A stretch of DNA of 64,000 bases from Binatus sp963789715 (GCA_963789715.1 CAWBLQ010000003.1:186001-250000); one strand, 5' to 3'. Positions 1-9,025 are shown, numbered from the stretch's first letter. The notes: generated from the letters alone by a model not told the origin. A program made the numbers and translations.

Positions 1-2
1 TT

Positions 3-1598
3 GCCGCTATCGCCGAGGTTGGCGCTCGCGCGCTGGCGGCTGAGCGATGCGCGATCGCGCTTCAATCGAATGGTGCGGGGGCCGACGAAGTCGTGTGGGC
101 GCCGCGGGGAGACCCGCGATGGGACCTAGTTGTGAATGCGACCCTCGGCGCGCTCGGCAATCGGCTTGGCGATGCGGTTGCGGCCACCGGGTTGAAGCGC
201 AGGCGCGCGGCGGCGGGTCCCGTTGAATCGATTGAAAGAGTTGCGTTGAGCACTCGGGAAGTCGAGGCAATTGCGCGCGGTGAAAAGATCGACGACGGAC
301 GCCAGTTGGCCGCAGCGGCGTTTATCGACGGCGTGAGCGCGGTGCGGATCGCGATGGTCACCTGGGCGGATCGAGGGCGCGGTGAGCTTGAAGCATCGCT
401 TGAGCTCATGGCGCGCGCCGTTTTCGCCGAGATCGCGCTGGCCGCCGCGCGCACCTCGCTTGATTTCTGGCGGACGCACGGCGCTGAGAGCGGGCGCCAG
501 GCCGTCGGGGCAAAGCGGGAACTGGGGCGCGAGCGGGCGGCGACGAACCATCTGGACGCGGCGGTTGCGGCCGCGCGAAGTGCGCGCCCGATCGAGCGGT
601 TCAGCCGCTTCGGCGAGCTGGTCGCGGGCGGCGCCGGCTTCGACCAGTGGCTGATCGCAGTCGAGGACGGCGGCTCGTTCATAGTGGCCGCATCGTCGTC
701 CGGGCAAAAGCAATTCGATTTGGGCGAGACCGGCAGCGCGCTGGCGGAAAGTTTCCGCCGCCGGATCGTGATTGCGCGCTGGCGCGATCGCGACGCGGGC
801 GCCGCGGATCGCGACAAACGATTTCCCGAAGACAAAATTTTCGGCGGCGCGTACGTCTGTATCCCGTTCGAGGCCGGCGCGATCGCGCTCGGCTCGCGCA
901 ACGGGGACGCATCCGCGGCCAGGGCGGAGGCGATTGTCGAGCGGCTGGCGCCGTTCGTCGCGAGCTGGGTGATGGAGCGCGAGGCGGCGCGGCGCAGCGC
1001 GCTGGTGCGTCAGCTTGCGCTCAGGATGTTCGCCGCGATCGATGAGGAGCGCGCCAGAATCGCGCGCGACCTGCACGACGATCAGGCGCAGTTGCTAGCG
1101 GCGGCGAAAATCGCGCTCGACGGCCGGCGCGAGGCGGCGCGCGCGATCTTCAAGCAAGTCGAGGAGGAGTTGCGCCGCAAGACGCGCGAACTTCGCCCGG
1201 CCACTCTTGGAATCGTTTCACTCGACGAGGCAATCCAGCACGAGTTCGCGCAGTTGAATCGCGCGGGCGTGGCGGCGAAGTTGAGTGGCGGCGGCGCGGC
1301 GGCGAAAATTTCGCGCCCGGTGCAGCAGGTATGCTTCCAGGTCGTTCGCGAGACGCTGTCCAACGTGATTCGGCACGCGCGCGCGAAGTCGGTCGAAATC
1401 GCGATCGAAAGAATCGAGGCCGCCGCGCGCGTGTCGGTCAGCGACGACGGCTCCGGTATCGGCGCCGACCCGGGCGAGGGCGTGGGCCTCGCGGGCGTGC
1501 GGGAGCGGCTGGAGTTGATGGGCGGGAGACTGACGGTGGAATCGCGCGCGGGCCGCACAACCGTCGTCGCCGAAATTCCGGAGGCGGAGTCAGCGTGA
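3..1598 (+). CDS. GAF-domain sensor histidine kinase, NarL/DegS class (5' end outside window)
   Basis: The frame is open from the first bases of the window, so the true start lies upstream; an in-frame GTG at 93 would remove half of a GAF-like segment (AERCAIAL at the edge). About 531 residues are visible. Residues 1-180 and 195-310 look like two GAF-type sensory modules. A HisKA_3 dimerisation region follows, with the phospho-acceptor His near residue 358 in RDLHDDQAQ. The C-terminal HATPase has an N-box (RETLSNVIRHA, about 450), a G1 box (DDGSGI, about 482) and a G2 box (GVGLAGVRERLELMGG). No transmembrane segment is visible, so a cytoplasmic sensor is inferred. Its stop overlaps the response regulator start, so the two should form a cognate pair. 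The signal sensed cannot be read from the sequence. Confidence 0.9.
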   Translation, partial: AAIAEVGARALAAERCAIALQSNGAGADEVVWAPRGDPRWDLVVNATLGALGNRLGDAVAATGLKRRRAAAGPVESIERVALSTREVEAIARGEKIDDGRQLAAAAFIDGVSAVRIAMVTWADRGRGELEASLELMARAVFAEIALAAARTSLDFWRTHGAESGRQAVGAKRELGRERAATNHLDAAVAAARSARPIERFSRFGELVAGGAGFDQWLIAVEDGGSFIVAASSSGQKQFDLGETGSALAESFRRRIVIARWRDRDAGAADRDKRFPEDKIFGGAYVCIPFEAGAIALGSRNGDASAARAEAIVERLAPFVASWVMEREAARRSALVRQLALRMFAAIDEERARIARDLHDDQAQLLAAAKIALDGRREAARAIFKQVEEELRRKTRELRPATLGIVSLDEAIQHEFAQLNRAGVAAKLSGGGAAAKISRPVQQVCFQVVRETLSNVIRHARAKSVEIAIERIEAAARVSVSDDGSGIGADPGEGVGLAGVRERLELMGGRLTVESRAGRTTVVAEIPEAESA

Positions 1599-2254
1599 TG
1601 GAAGGTCACGGGCGGATTCGCGTGGTGCTTGCCGATGACCATCGGATCGTGCGCGAAGCGCTCACGATGGTGCTCGCGACCGAGTGCGAAGTGGTCGCGG
1701 AAGCGGCGGATGGCGAGCAGGCGGTCGCGCTTGCCGCGCAACTGAAGCCGGATGTGGTGGTGATGGACCTCGGGATGCCGGGAATCGGGGGTCTGTCGGC
1801 GGCGCGTCGAATCGCCAAAGAAACGCCGGCGTGCAAAGTGCTGGTGCTGAGCCAATATGACGACGAAGAATACGTGATCGAGGCGCTCGGCGAGGCGGGC
1901 TGCGCGGGCTACGTGGTCAAGACCGACGCGGCGGCGGAATTGCTGAGCGCGGTGCGCGCGGTGCATTCGGGGCGCCGCTATCTCAGCCCGACGATCGCGC
2001 CGATCGTGCTCGCGCGGCTGCGCAAGGGCGCGCCCGCGATCGCGTCGCGCGCGGCGACTCCGACCCGGCGCGAGCGCGAGGTGCTCAAGCTGGTAGGTGA
2101 GGGCGCGACCACCAAGGAGGTCGCGCAGCGACTCGGCATCAGCGTGAAGACCGCGCAGGCGCATCGCGACAATCTCAAGCAGAAGCTCGAGCTGCGCTCG
2201 ACGGCGGCGATGGTGCGCTATGCGATCAAGCACAAATTGATTCGTCTCGACTGA
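1598..2254 (+). CDS. NarL/FixJ-type response regulator
   Basis: A 218-residue two-domain regulator. The N-terminal receiver has the acidic pair in VLADDH, the phospho-acceptor Asp57 in VVMDLGMPG, a conserved Ser/Thr region (VLVLSQYDD) and the Lys of YVVKTD. After a short linker a LuxR-type helix-turn-helix (TRREREVLKLVGEG, then TTKEVAQRLGISVKTAQAHR) occupies about residues 145-210. The ATG overlaps the kinase TGA by one base (TGATG), which supports translational coupling and partnership with the upstream HisKA_3 kinase. It presumably activates or represses genes on phosphorylation. Its targets are unknown, and no operator is evident in the next intergenic space. Confidence 0.95.
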   Translation: MEGHGRIRVVLADDHRIVREALTMVLATECEVVAEAADGEQAVALAAQLKPDVVVMDLGMPGIGGLSAARRIAKETPACKVLVLSQYDDEEYVIEALGEAGCAGYVVKTDAAAELLSAVRAVHSGRRYLSPTIAPIVLARLRKGAPAIASRAATPTRREREVLKLVGEGATTKEVAQRLGISVKTAQAHRDNLKQKLELRSTAAMVRYAIKHKLIRLD

Positions 2255-2366
2255 AGCGCGCTGAACGCGAGTCTTGAACGATCGTTCTGGAGGCTTTGAC
2301 TCTGAATTGAGCCGTGTTAGTAGTGAGGCGAAGACGGTCTTCCAACGACGGCCAGGAGGCAAGGCT

Positions 2367-2936
2367 ATGAAGCGCACGGGCGTTCATCATCTGGGGCTGG
2401 CGACTCTCGACCTCGATCGCACGGTCGAGTTCTACACCACGAAGTTGGGCTGGGAGGTCGCGTGGTCGGATATCATCGAGCCGGCCGAGGGCGGCAGGAT
2501 CAAGCACGTCTTCCTGAACACGGGCGACGGCAGCATGGTGGCGTTCATGTGTCCGGAAAAAGTGCCGGGCGTGCCGGCGGAGTGGGCGACCGATATCAAC
2601 AGCGCGCAGGGGCTGCCGGGCGCGTTCTACCATTTCGCGTTTCATTGCGACGACGTGCCGGCGCTCGAGGCCAAGCGCGCGGAGCTGATCGGGCGCGGCG
2701 TCGAGGTGACGCCGGTGGTCGATCACGAATGGTGCCGCTCGATCTACTTCCGCGATCCCAACGGGCTGCTGCTCGAATACTGCACGACCGTTCGCGCGTT
2801 CACGGAAGAAGACAAGGTGATGAAGCATCACGATCAGCCGGGGCCGATGGTGACCGATCCGGCGGACGCGAAGAAAGTTTACAAGATGCTGGCGGGGCCG
2901 CGATCGGCGCCGAAGGCGAATCGCACGCCGGTGTGA
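2367..2936 (+). CDS. VOC-superfamily (glyoxalase/dioxygenase-fold) protein
   Basis: A 189-residue protein with the two beta-alpha-beta-beta-beta modules of the vicinal oxygen chelate fold. It begins TGVHHLGLATLDLDRTVEFY, where the first metal-ligand His is expected; a second His-rich strand (FYHFAFHCDD) and a late Glu in the strand RDPNGLLLEY complete a plausible metal site. The ATG at 2367 is preceded by CCAGGAGGC at good spacing, so the longer open frame upstream is not used. Members include glyoxalases, epimerases, extradiol dioxygenases and fosfomycin-type enzymes. The substrate cannot be chosen here. A strong hairpin terminator lies just downstream, so it appears to be monocistronic. Confidence 0.85.
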   Translation: MKRTGVHHLGLATLDLDRTVEFYTTKLGWEVAWSDIIEPAEGGRIKHVFLNTGDGSMVAFMCPEKVPGVPAEWATDINSAQGLPGAFYHFAFHCDDVPALEAKRAELIGRGVEVTPVVDHEWCRSIYFRDPNGLLLEYCTTVRAFTEEDKVMKHHDQPGPMVTDPADAKKVYKMLAGPRSAPKANRTPV

Positions 2937-2968
2937 GCGGACCTCAGCGCGCGGCTGATTGACGACAT

Positions 2969-3017
2969 AAAGAGCGGCCGGCGATCGATTGCGATCGCGT
3001 TGGCCGCTTTTCTTTTT
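2969..3017 (+). terminator. Rho-independent terminator after the VOC gene
   Basis: A long stem pairs AAGAGCGGCC with GGCCGCTTTT, with an inner pairing GCGATCG/CGATCGC, followed by TTTTCTTTTT. It lies 30 bases after the stop at 2936 and reads out on the plus strand. Confidence 0.8.
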
Positions 3018-3077
3018 GCGCCGCCCGATGCATTCTCCGACTGACGACAATCCGCAATCCGCAGCAGGAGTTCAGCT

Positions 3078-3758
3078 ATGGCAGAGATAGGACTTTTCGA
3101 GGCAATTCACTCGGCGCGATCGCTCCGGCGATTCAAGCCCGACCCGGTTCCCGACGAGGTAATCACCAAGGTGCTCGACGCGGCGATTCGCGCGCCGTCG
3201 GGCAGCAACGAACAGAGTTGGGAGTTCATCGTCATCAAGGACGCCGCGCAGCGCAAGAAGATCGGTGACGTGTATCGCAAGGGCGGTGGAATTCTGATGG
3301 CGCTGTACGCCAATCGCGTCAAGCCCGCGCACATGAGCGAGGAGACCTACCGGAAGCTGATGGCGTCGGCGACCTACCTGATCGATCACATGGCGGACGC
3401 GCCGGTGCTGTTGCTCGCATGCCTGAAGCAGACCGCGCCGGCGGGAGCGCCGCCCAAGCTTCCGCCCGAGGTGGCCGCCGCGATGAAGAGCCTGGCGCGG
3501 ACGTCGGGCTCGAGCATCTACCCCGCCGTGCAGAACATTATTCTCGCGTGCCGCGGATTGGGCCTCGGCACGGTGCTCACGACGATTCACACGTTTTTCG
3601 AGGACGAGGTGAAGGCGATCCTGGGGCTGCCGCCCGAGGTGCAGACCTACGCGCTGATGCCGATCGGATATCCGGCTGGAAAGTTCGGCCCGATCAAGCG
3701 GCGGCCGGTGAACGAGGTCGCGTACCTGGACAAGTACGGCAACCACTGGAAGAGCTGA
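3078..3758 (+). CDS. Nitroreductase-family flavoprotein
   Basis: A 226-residue protein of the FMN-dependent nitroreductase fold. The N-terminus carries the family signature SARSLRRFKPDPVPDEVI followed by AIRAPSGSNEQSWEF, which binds the FMN phosphate and ribityl chain. A second FMN-contact region is PAVQNIILACRGLGLGTVL (about 153-171). The C-terminal PIGYPAG and the basic RRPVNEV segment are also typical. Homologues reduce nitro groups, quinones or enone-type substrates with NAD(P)H, usually as dimers; the physiological substrate is not evident. AGCAGGAG precedes the ATG at good spacing. The gene converges on a lipoprotein gene with only 22 bases between the stops. Confidence 0.9.
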   Translation: MAEIGLFEAIHSARSLRRFKPDPVPDEVITKVLDAAIRAPSGSNEQSWEFIVIKDAAQRKKIGDVYRKGGGILMALYANRVKPAHMSEETYRKLMASATYLIDHMADAPVLLLACLKQTAPAGAPPKLPPEVAAAMKSLARTSGSSIYPAVQNIILACRGLGLGTVLTTIHTFFEDEVKAILGLPPEVQTYALMPIGYPAGKFGPIKRRPVNEVAYLDKYGNHWKS

Positions 3759-3780
3759 GCGCGAAGGATTGGGCGCAGCA

Positions 3781-4242
3781 CTAATCGGGTTCGTCGCGAA
3801 GGTCTTCGGTGACTTTGCCGGCGAGGTGGCGGACCTGGTCGTGTTGCGAGAGCAATGACGCGAGCATGGCGGGGTCGGGCTTGCCGCCGAGCCGGTACGC
3901 GTCGGCGGCATGCGCGAATTTCTCGTAGGCGTTGAGCAGCCGCACAAAATCCTGATGCGACGGGCGCGACGACTCGCGCGGGGTCGACGATGAGAACGCG
4001 CTGGCCTTGTTGAAGGCATAGTAGAACTCGCCCATTTCCTCGGACGACAGTTGGCGATCGTCGAGCTTGAAGTAGGCGCGGCAGTAGTCGGCGAGCTTGT
4101 CTGACAGATCGGAAAGCAGCGACACGTTGGCCGTCATCGTGCGGCGGTAGTCGGACGAATAGCAGGCGCTCGCCGCAAAGATCGCAATCGCGAAAAAAAA
4201 GACGGGCCGCCAAACAGCGGTCCGCCGAATTGATTTCAACAA
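3781..4242 (-). CDS. Predicted lipoprotein of unknown function
   Basis: About 152 residues. The N-terminus is a lipoprotein signal: basic KSIRRTAVWR, a hydrophobic stretch FFFAIAIFAAS and a lipobox ending in Cys (AASAC). The mature part is helical and polar (SLLSDLSDKLADYCRAYFKL, then repeated Leu/Ala heptad-like segments) with no recognised domain. The start is uncertain: consecutive TTG codons at 4242 and 4239 put the basic region and lipobox at the correct distance, no ATG is available, and no clear ribosome binding site is seen. The gene follows the dienelactone hydrolase by about 17 bases on the same strand, so the two are probably co-transcribed. Membrane anchoring is inferred; no function is proposed. 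Confidence 0.65.
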   Translation of the reverse strand: MLKSIRRTAVWRPVFFFAIAIFAASACYSSDYRRTMTANVSLLSDLSDKLADYCRAYFKLDDRQLSSEEMGEFYYAFNKASAFSSSTPRESSRPSHQDFVRLLNAYEKFAHAADAYRLGGKPDPAMLASLLSQHDQVRHLAGKVTEDLRDEPD

Positions 4243-4259
4243 AACGCGACCACGCAATT

Positions 4260-4985
4260 TCAGCCGAGGTACTCTTTGAAGAACGCGATGGTGCGGGCCC
4301 ACGCCTCCTTGGAATGCACGGGATGGAACGACGGACGATCGTCGCACATGAAGCCGTGGTCGGCGTCGGGGTAAAAGACCACCTCGGCCGGCTTGCCCGC
4401 CTTCTTGAGCGCGTCGCGAAATTCGTCCACTTCGGTGATCGGAATGAACGCGTCCTTGCCGCCGAAAAAGGCCAGCACCGGGGCATCGAGACCGCTCACG
4501 TAATCGATCGGCGCCTTCACTCCGGGCTGCGTCGACTTCATCATCCTGCCGCCGTAGTACGGCGCGGTGGCTCTGACCGCGGGATTGCGACATGCGGTCA
4601 TAAAGGCGACGCGTCCGCCCATGCAGAAGCCAACGGTGCCGAACGCCGGCTTTACTTCCTTCAGGGCCTTGAGGTGATCGATCGAGGCGCCCATGTCGGC
4701 GACGACTTGATCGTCGTTGATCGATCCCATCAGGCGAAAGGCGCCCGGCAGATCGTTGTAGCCGACGACGTTGTTGGGTCGGCGAAAATATAGATTTGGA
4801 GCGATCGCGACGAAGCCTTCGGCCGCGAATTGATTGGTGATGCGCCGGATCTGATCGTTGAGGCCGAACGCTTCCATCACGACGACCAGCGCGGGATACG
4901 GACCTCCGGACGCGGGGCGCGCGAGATGCGCGGGCATCTTCTCGGCGCCGGTGCGCACGGATACTTCACTCGAAACAACTTCCAT
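4260..4985 (-). CDS. Dienelactone hydrolase family protein
   Basis: A 241-residue alpha/beta hydrolase. The visible catalytic triad is Cys121 in GFCMGGR (the nucleophile elbow typical of dienelactone hydrolases), Asp178 in FFGGKDAFIP and His210 in YPDADHGFMCD. The family cleaves dienelactones in chloroaromatic degradation, but many chromosomal members act on other cyclic esters or have unknown substrates; no catabolic partner is nearby. The ATG at 4985 is chosen because GGAGG sits 8 bases upstream, and that SD itself overlaps an earlier in-frame ATG at 5000. It forms a likely two-gene unit with the downstream lipoprotein gene and is divergent from the rhomboid gene. Confidence 0.9.
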   Translation of the reverse strand: MEVVSSEVSVRTGAEKMPAHLARPASGGPYPALVVVMEAFGLNDQIRRITNQFAAEGFVAIAPNLYFRRPNNVVGYNDLPGAFRLMGSINDDQVVADMGASIDHLKALKEVKPAFGTVGFCMGGRVAFMTACRNPAVRATAPYYGGRMMKSTQPGVKAPIDYVSGLDAPVLAFFGGKDAFIPITEVDEFRDALKKAGKPAEVVFYPDADHGFMCDDRPSFHPVHSKEAWARTIAFFKEYLG

Positions 4986-5235
4986 GATTGAAACCTCCAT
5001 GAAAAAGATTCGCGTCCACTGACGAGCGCGTCGCAAACCAAGGATCGCGTCTTACGGGTCGCGATCCACCGATCCTTCTCGCACACAACGAGGTTCGGCT
5101 CAAGTGAGAAAATTCGACGTGGCGCTCGCATAAGAAAGTTTCGCCCGCGATGACCGCGGCATCTCGCGCCGACCCGCCATACGCCGCTAGTATACCCGGC
5201 GGTCGATCACCGCGCGTGCCCGGCCTGACGTCCCG

Positions 5236-5952
5236 ATGATCCCGCTTCGCGATAACGCCGCGCCGCGCCGCCTGACTCCAATCAACATTGCGCTGATTGC
5301 CGCGAACATCGCGGTGTTCGTCTACGAACTTTCGCTCGGCGCGCGGATAACGGCCTTCGTCGGCAGATTCGCGATGGTGCCGGCGGCGGTGACGCAAGCG
5401 CTCGCGAACATCGCGCTCGCATCGCGCGAGCCGGCACATCGCATCGGCGGCGCGCTCGCGCCGTTGATGACGACGGTCACGTCGATGTTTGTCCACGGCG
5501 GCCTCCTGCACGTCGCGGGCAACATGCTGTACCTGTTCATCTTCGGCGCGGCCGTCGAGTATCGGATGGGCGCATCGCGATACCTGATTTTTTATCTCGC
5601 CGCGGGAGTCGCGGCCGCGCTCGCGACGGTATGGATCACGCCGGAGTCGGCGGTCCCGGTGATCGGCGCCAGCGGCGCGATTGCCGGCGTGCTCGGCGCG
5701 TATTTCATCCTCTACCCGCGCGGGCGCATCCTGACGATTCTCCCGATTTTCATTTTCGTGCAGTTCATCGAGATTCCGGCCGTCATCTACCTGCTGTTCT
5801 GGTTTGCAATACAGCTCTACGCGGGACTCGAACAAGGCGGTCGCGCAGGCGCGATGGGGGGAGTCGCATGGTGGGCGCACGTCGGCGGCTTCATGTTCGG
5901 CGTCGCGCTGGCGCCGATGCTCGCGATGAATCGTCCGCGCCGGCGGCGATAG
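5236..5952 (+). CDS. Rhomboid-family intramembrane serine protease
   Basis: A 238-residue protein with about six hydrophobic segments. The catalytic serine is Ser146 in GASGAIAG, and the partner His215 lies in the last helix (WWAHVGGFMFG). The HGGLLHVAGNMLYLFIFG segment (about 91-108) is the conserved helix-2 region with the His/Asn oxyanion residues. The N-terminus (RRLTPINIALIAANIAVF) fits the bacterial short-rhomboid subgroup. It cleaves transmembrane helices in the lipid bilayer; natural bacterial substrates are mostly unknown. The gene is divergent from the dienelactone hydrolase and lies upstream of dnaB, probably without functional linkage. Confidence 0.92.
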   Translation: MIPLRDNAAPRRLTPINIALIAANIAVFVYELSLGARITAFVGRFAMVPAAVTQALANIALASREPAHRIGGALAPLMTTVTSMFVHGGLLHVAGNMLYLFIFGAAVEYRMGASRYLIFYLAAGVAAALATVWITPESAVPVIGASGAIAGVLGAYFILYPRGRILTILPIFIFVQFIEIPAVIYLLFWFAIQLYAGLEQGGRAGAMGGVAWWAHVGGFMFGVALAPMLAMNRPRRRR

Positions 5953-6099
5953 CGCCAGGCGTTTTGTGCATAGACTGTGGACGGCGTGGTGACAACCGTT
6001 GGCTTGCGGCGGGAGTAAGTAGTTGTAAGCGGTCATCGCATGGGAAATAATTTGCGCTCCTGGAATTCAGCGCGCGCGGTTGGGGGAGGTGGTGGTCAG

Positions 6100-7482
6100 G
6101 TGGCGGTTTCGTCGGACGATATTCTAAAGCGCGTTCCTCCGCAGAATCTCGAAGCAGAGCAGTCGGTGCTGGGCGCGATTCTGCTCGACAACGACGCGAT
6201 TAACCACGCGCTCGAAATCCTTGCGGCGGAAGACTTTTACCGCGAGTCGCATCGCGAGATCTTCCGCGCGATGGCTGAGCTTACCGATCACAGCCAGCCG
6301 GTCGATGCGATCACACTGACGGACGCGCTGCGCACCAGGGGCGCGCTCGAGCAGATCGGTGGCCCGGCCTATATCGCGGAGCTGGCGTCGATCGTGCCGA
6401 CCGCCGCCAACGTCGCGCACTACGCGCGTATCGTGCACGAGAAGGCGGTGCTGCGCAGCCTCGCATCGATCGCGACCGACATCGCAAGTTCGTCGTACGA
6501 AGCACCGGCGGACGTCGACGGTTTCGTCGATGAAGCCGAGCATCGCATCTTCGAGATTTCCGAGAAGCGGATCAAGCCGTCGTTCCACACGATGCCCGAG
6601 CTGACGCGCGAGTCGTTGAAGATCCTCGAACGGCTGTACGAAAACCGCGAGATGATCACCGGCGTGCCGAGCGGGTTCATCGATCTCGATCGAATCACGG
6701 CGGGCTTTCAGCCGTCGGATTTGGTCATCATCGCGGCGCGCCCCAGCATGGGCAAAACGGCGCTCGCGCTGAACATTGCGGCCTACGCGGCGATGGAAGC
6801 GGACCCGCCCGTGGGAGTCGCGTTTTTTTCGCTGGAGATGTCGAAAGAGCAGTTGGTGCTGCGCATGCTGTGTTCGGAGGCGCGGGTGGACAGCGCGCGG
6901 GCGCGGCAGGGATTTTTGGGCGAGCGCGATTTTCCCAAGCTCGCGCAGGCGGCGGCACGGCTGTCGGAGTCGAACATCTATATAGACGACTCGTCGGACA
7001 CGACCTCGATCACGCTGAAGGCCAAATGCCGGCGGCTCAAGCGCGAGCGCGCCAAGAACCTGGGCCTGATAATCGTCGACTATCTGCAGCTGATGAGATC
7101 GGCGCGGCCCGGCGAGTCGCGCGAAAAGGAAATCGCGGAAATCTCGCGCTCGCTCAAGGCGCTGGCCAAAGAGCTCAAGGTCCCGGTGATCGCGCTCTCG
7201 CAGCTCAACCGGCAGGTCGAGTCGCGCGAGAATCGCCGCCCCATGCTCGCCGACCTGCGCGAGTCGGGCGCGCTGGAGCAGGACGCCGACGTTATCGCGT
7301 TCATCTACCGCGAGGAAATGTACAAGGGCAAAGAGAGCAAGGAGCCGGGCGTCGCCGAGGTGATCGTCGCCAAGCAGCGCAACGGTCCCACCGACACCGC
7401 CAAGCTGACCTACATCAGCAACTACACACGCTTCGAGAACTACACGCCGGAGACGGGCGTCTTCGAAGATACCGGCGTCTAG
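6100..7482 (+). CDS. dnaB: Replicative DNA helicase DnaB
   Basis: 460 residues from the preferred GTG start at 6100, which has GGGGAGG about 10 bases upstream and gives the usual N-terminus just before VPPQNLEAEQSVLGAIL. An in-frame ATG at 6040 would add 20 low-complexity residues without a good SD. The N-terminal helical domain (about 10-115) binds primase in the family. The C-terminal RecA-like domain has the Walker A motif in ARPSMGKTALAL (about 215), a Walker B in LIIVDYLQLM, and the arginine-rich DLRESGALEQDADVI motif. As a hexamer it unwinds DNA at the fork. No intein is present. A palindromic repeat follows the stop. Confidence 0.96.
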   Translation: MAVSSDDILKRVPPQNLEAEQSVLGAILLDNDAINHALEILAAEDFYRESHREIFRAMAELTDHSQPVDAITLTDALRTRGALEQIGGPAYIAELASIVPTAANVAHYARIVHEKAVLRSLASIATDIASSSYEAPADVDGFVDEAEHRIFEISEKRIKPSFHTMPELTRESLKILERLYENREMITGVPSGFIDLDRITAGFQPSDLVIIAARPSMGKTALALNIAAYAAMEADPPVGVAFFSLEMSKEQLVLRMLCSEARVDSARARQGFLGERDFPKLAQAAARLSESNIYIDDSSDTTSITLKAKCRRLKRERAKNLGLIIVDYLQLMRSARPGESREKEIAEISRSLKALAKELKVPVIALSQLNRQVESRENRRPMLADLRESGALEQDADVIAFIYREEMYKGKESKEPGVAEVIVAKQRNGPTDTAKLTYISNYTRFENYTPETGVFEDTGV

Positions 7483-7494
7483 AAGGATTCCTGT

Positions 7495-7544
7495 TTGTCA
7501 TCCTGACCGAAGCGAGCAACGCGAGCGGAGTGGAAGGATGACAA
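7495..7544. repeat. Short imperfect palindrome (REP-like) after dnaB
   Basis: TTGTCATCC at 7495-7503 pairs with GGATGACAA at 7536-7544. The 32-base interior contains CGAAGCGAGC and CGCGAGCGGA, which can also pair partly. It lies in the 86-base gap between convergent dnaB and scpB, where it may terminate transcription in both directions. The sequence style resembles dispersed intergenic palindromes in other genomes; no second copy is seen in this window. Confidence 0.55.
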
Positions 7545-7568
7545 CATGCAGTGGGGAGCGGCGCAACT

Positions 7569-8264
7569 TCAGTGCGAGGTCTCGTCGTCGTCGCTGGATG
7601 ACACCGGCCCGGGCTCGGCTGGTTCTTCTGGCGCGTTCGACGGGGTGGCGTCACCTGCCGGCGTCTCCGGATTCGCGGCGGAATCCTCGGGATGAGTCTC
7701 GATACCTTCCACCGGCCCGGTGTTGGCCTGCTCGACGGCGCGCTCGATTTCGCGGAACTCCGAAAGGTCGGGCAGGCTCTCCAGGTCTTTCAGCCCGAAC
7801 AATTCGAGGAACTCACTGGTGGTCTCATAGACCATCGGACGACCCGGCGCGTCCTTGCGCCCGGCAATCTTGACCAGCCGTTTTTCGAGCAGTGTTTCGA
7901 GCACGCCGCCCGTGTCAACGCCGCGCAGCTGTTCGATCTCCGGGCGCGTGATCGGCTGCCGGTAGGCGATTATCGCTACCGTCTCCATCAGCGGGCGGCT
8001 GAGACGCGGCGGCCTGGCGGCCAGCAGCTTGCGAACGTAGCCGGCGTGGCCCTTCGGCGTGCGCATCTGGTAGCCGCCGGCGACTTCGTCGATGACGATG
8101 CCGCGGTTTTCGGCGGTGTACTCCGCGGCCATCGCGGCCAGCGCCTTTTGCACCGTGGCGCGCGGAACGTCGTCGAAGACCGCGGCCAGCCGCGCCACTG
8201 AGACCGGTTCGCCGGCCGCGAACAGCAGGCTCGCGAGAATTGATTTCAGCCGCTCTTCTTCCAC
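7569..8264 (-). CDS. scpB: SMC-Scp complex subunit ScpB
   Basis: 231 residues. The first 165 form the two winged-helix domains of ScpB: it starts EEERLKSILASLLFAAGEP and contains the hallmark RPLMETVAIIAYRQPITRPE (about 90-109) and a DTGGVLETLLEKRLV strand. The last 60 residues are an acidic, Pro/Ala-rich tail of low complexity, longer than in Bacillus ScpB. ScpB dimers bridge ScpA within the SMC condensin that organises the chromosome. The GTG start is supported by GGAGG 5 bases upstream. It is the last gene of the overlapping minus-strand operon, 14 bases after scpA. Confidence 0.95.
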   Translation of the reverse strand: MEEERLKSILASLLFAAGEPVSVARLAAVFDDVPRATVQKALAAMAAEYTAENRGIVIDEVAGGYQMRTPKGHAGYVRKLLAARPPRLSRPLMETVAIIAYRQPITRPEIEQLRGVDTGGVLETLLEKRLVKIAGRKDAPGRPMVYETTSEFLELFGLKDLESLPDLSEFREIERAVEQANTGPVEGIETHPEDSAANPETPAGDATPSNAPEEPAEPGPVSSSDDDETSH

Positions 8265-8278
8265 TCAACCTCCATTGC

Positions 8279-9025
8279 TCACGCGGCGCCGCGCTCCAGC
8301 ACGATCGGGCCGAAGCGCACTTCCTGAAAGGCGCGAACTTCCCGCCGGCGGATCAACTCGAGCAGCGCCATGAAGGTCGCGACTACCAGCGACCGATCGT
8401 TTGCGTCCTCGAACAGCGCGGCGAACGGGATTCGTCCCCCGGCTTCCAGCGCGCGCATAATCCGCGGGATACATTCCGCCACCGGGATGTCGCGCAGCTC
8501 GATTGCGCGCGGAGTCTTGTCGGCGACGCGCTTGAGCACCGCGCCGATCGCCTCGACCAGGTCGAAAATCGTAACCGTATAGCGCTTCGCGTCCGCGTCT
8601 TCGGGCGCGCTCTCGCCGGGCGTGGTGAACACGTCGCGGCCGAGCAATGCTCGCTCCGCGAGTTTTTCGGCCGCCTCGCGATAGCGCTGATATTCAAGCA
8701 GGCGTTCGACCAGATCGCGCTTGAGCTCCTCGGCTTCCTCGGTGTCGGCGAGCTCCGGATGCGGCAGCATCGCGAACGACTTGATCAGGAGCAGCGTCGC
8801 CGCCATCACCAGGTACTCGCCCGCCACGTCAAGATTCAGCTGGTCGAGCAACTCGAGCCACGCCAGGTACTGTTCCGTGATCACGCTGGCGGTGACTTCG
8901 TGAGGGTCGAGCTCGGCGCGCTTGAGCAGATGCAGCAGCAGGTCGAGCGGGCCTTCGTAAATCGGGAGCCGGAAGCGGACGCCGGCCTCGGTATCGATGC
9001 GGCGCGGGCTGGTGCCGTCGCTCAC
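8279..9025 (-). CDS. scpA: Segregation and condensation protein ScpA (kleisin)
   Basis: 248 residues. The N-terminus FRLPIYEGPLDLLLHLLKRA is the diagnostic kleisin motif that contacts the SMC neck. The middle (EYLVMAATLLLIKSFAMLP) contacts ScpB in the family, and a C-terminal winged helix (FMALLELIRRREVRAFQE) contacts the SMC head. ScpA closes the SMC ring and with ScpB regulates its ATPase during chromosome segregation. The start is a GTG whose last two bases form part of the upstream protease stop (GTGA overlap), which indicates translational coupling. The smc gene is not in the window. Confidence 0.96.
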   Translation of the reverse strand: MSDGTSPRRIDTEAGVRFRLPIYEGPLDLLLHLLKRAELDPHEVTASVITEQYLAWLELLDQLNLDVAGEYLVMAATLLLIKSFAMLPHPELADTEEAEELKRDLVERLLEYQRYREAAEKLAERALLGRDVFTTPGESAPEDADAKRYTVTIFDLVEAIGAVLKRVADKTPRAIELRDIPVAECIPRIMRALEAGGRIPFAALFEDANDRSLVVATFMALLELIRRREVRAFQEVRFGPIVLERGAA

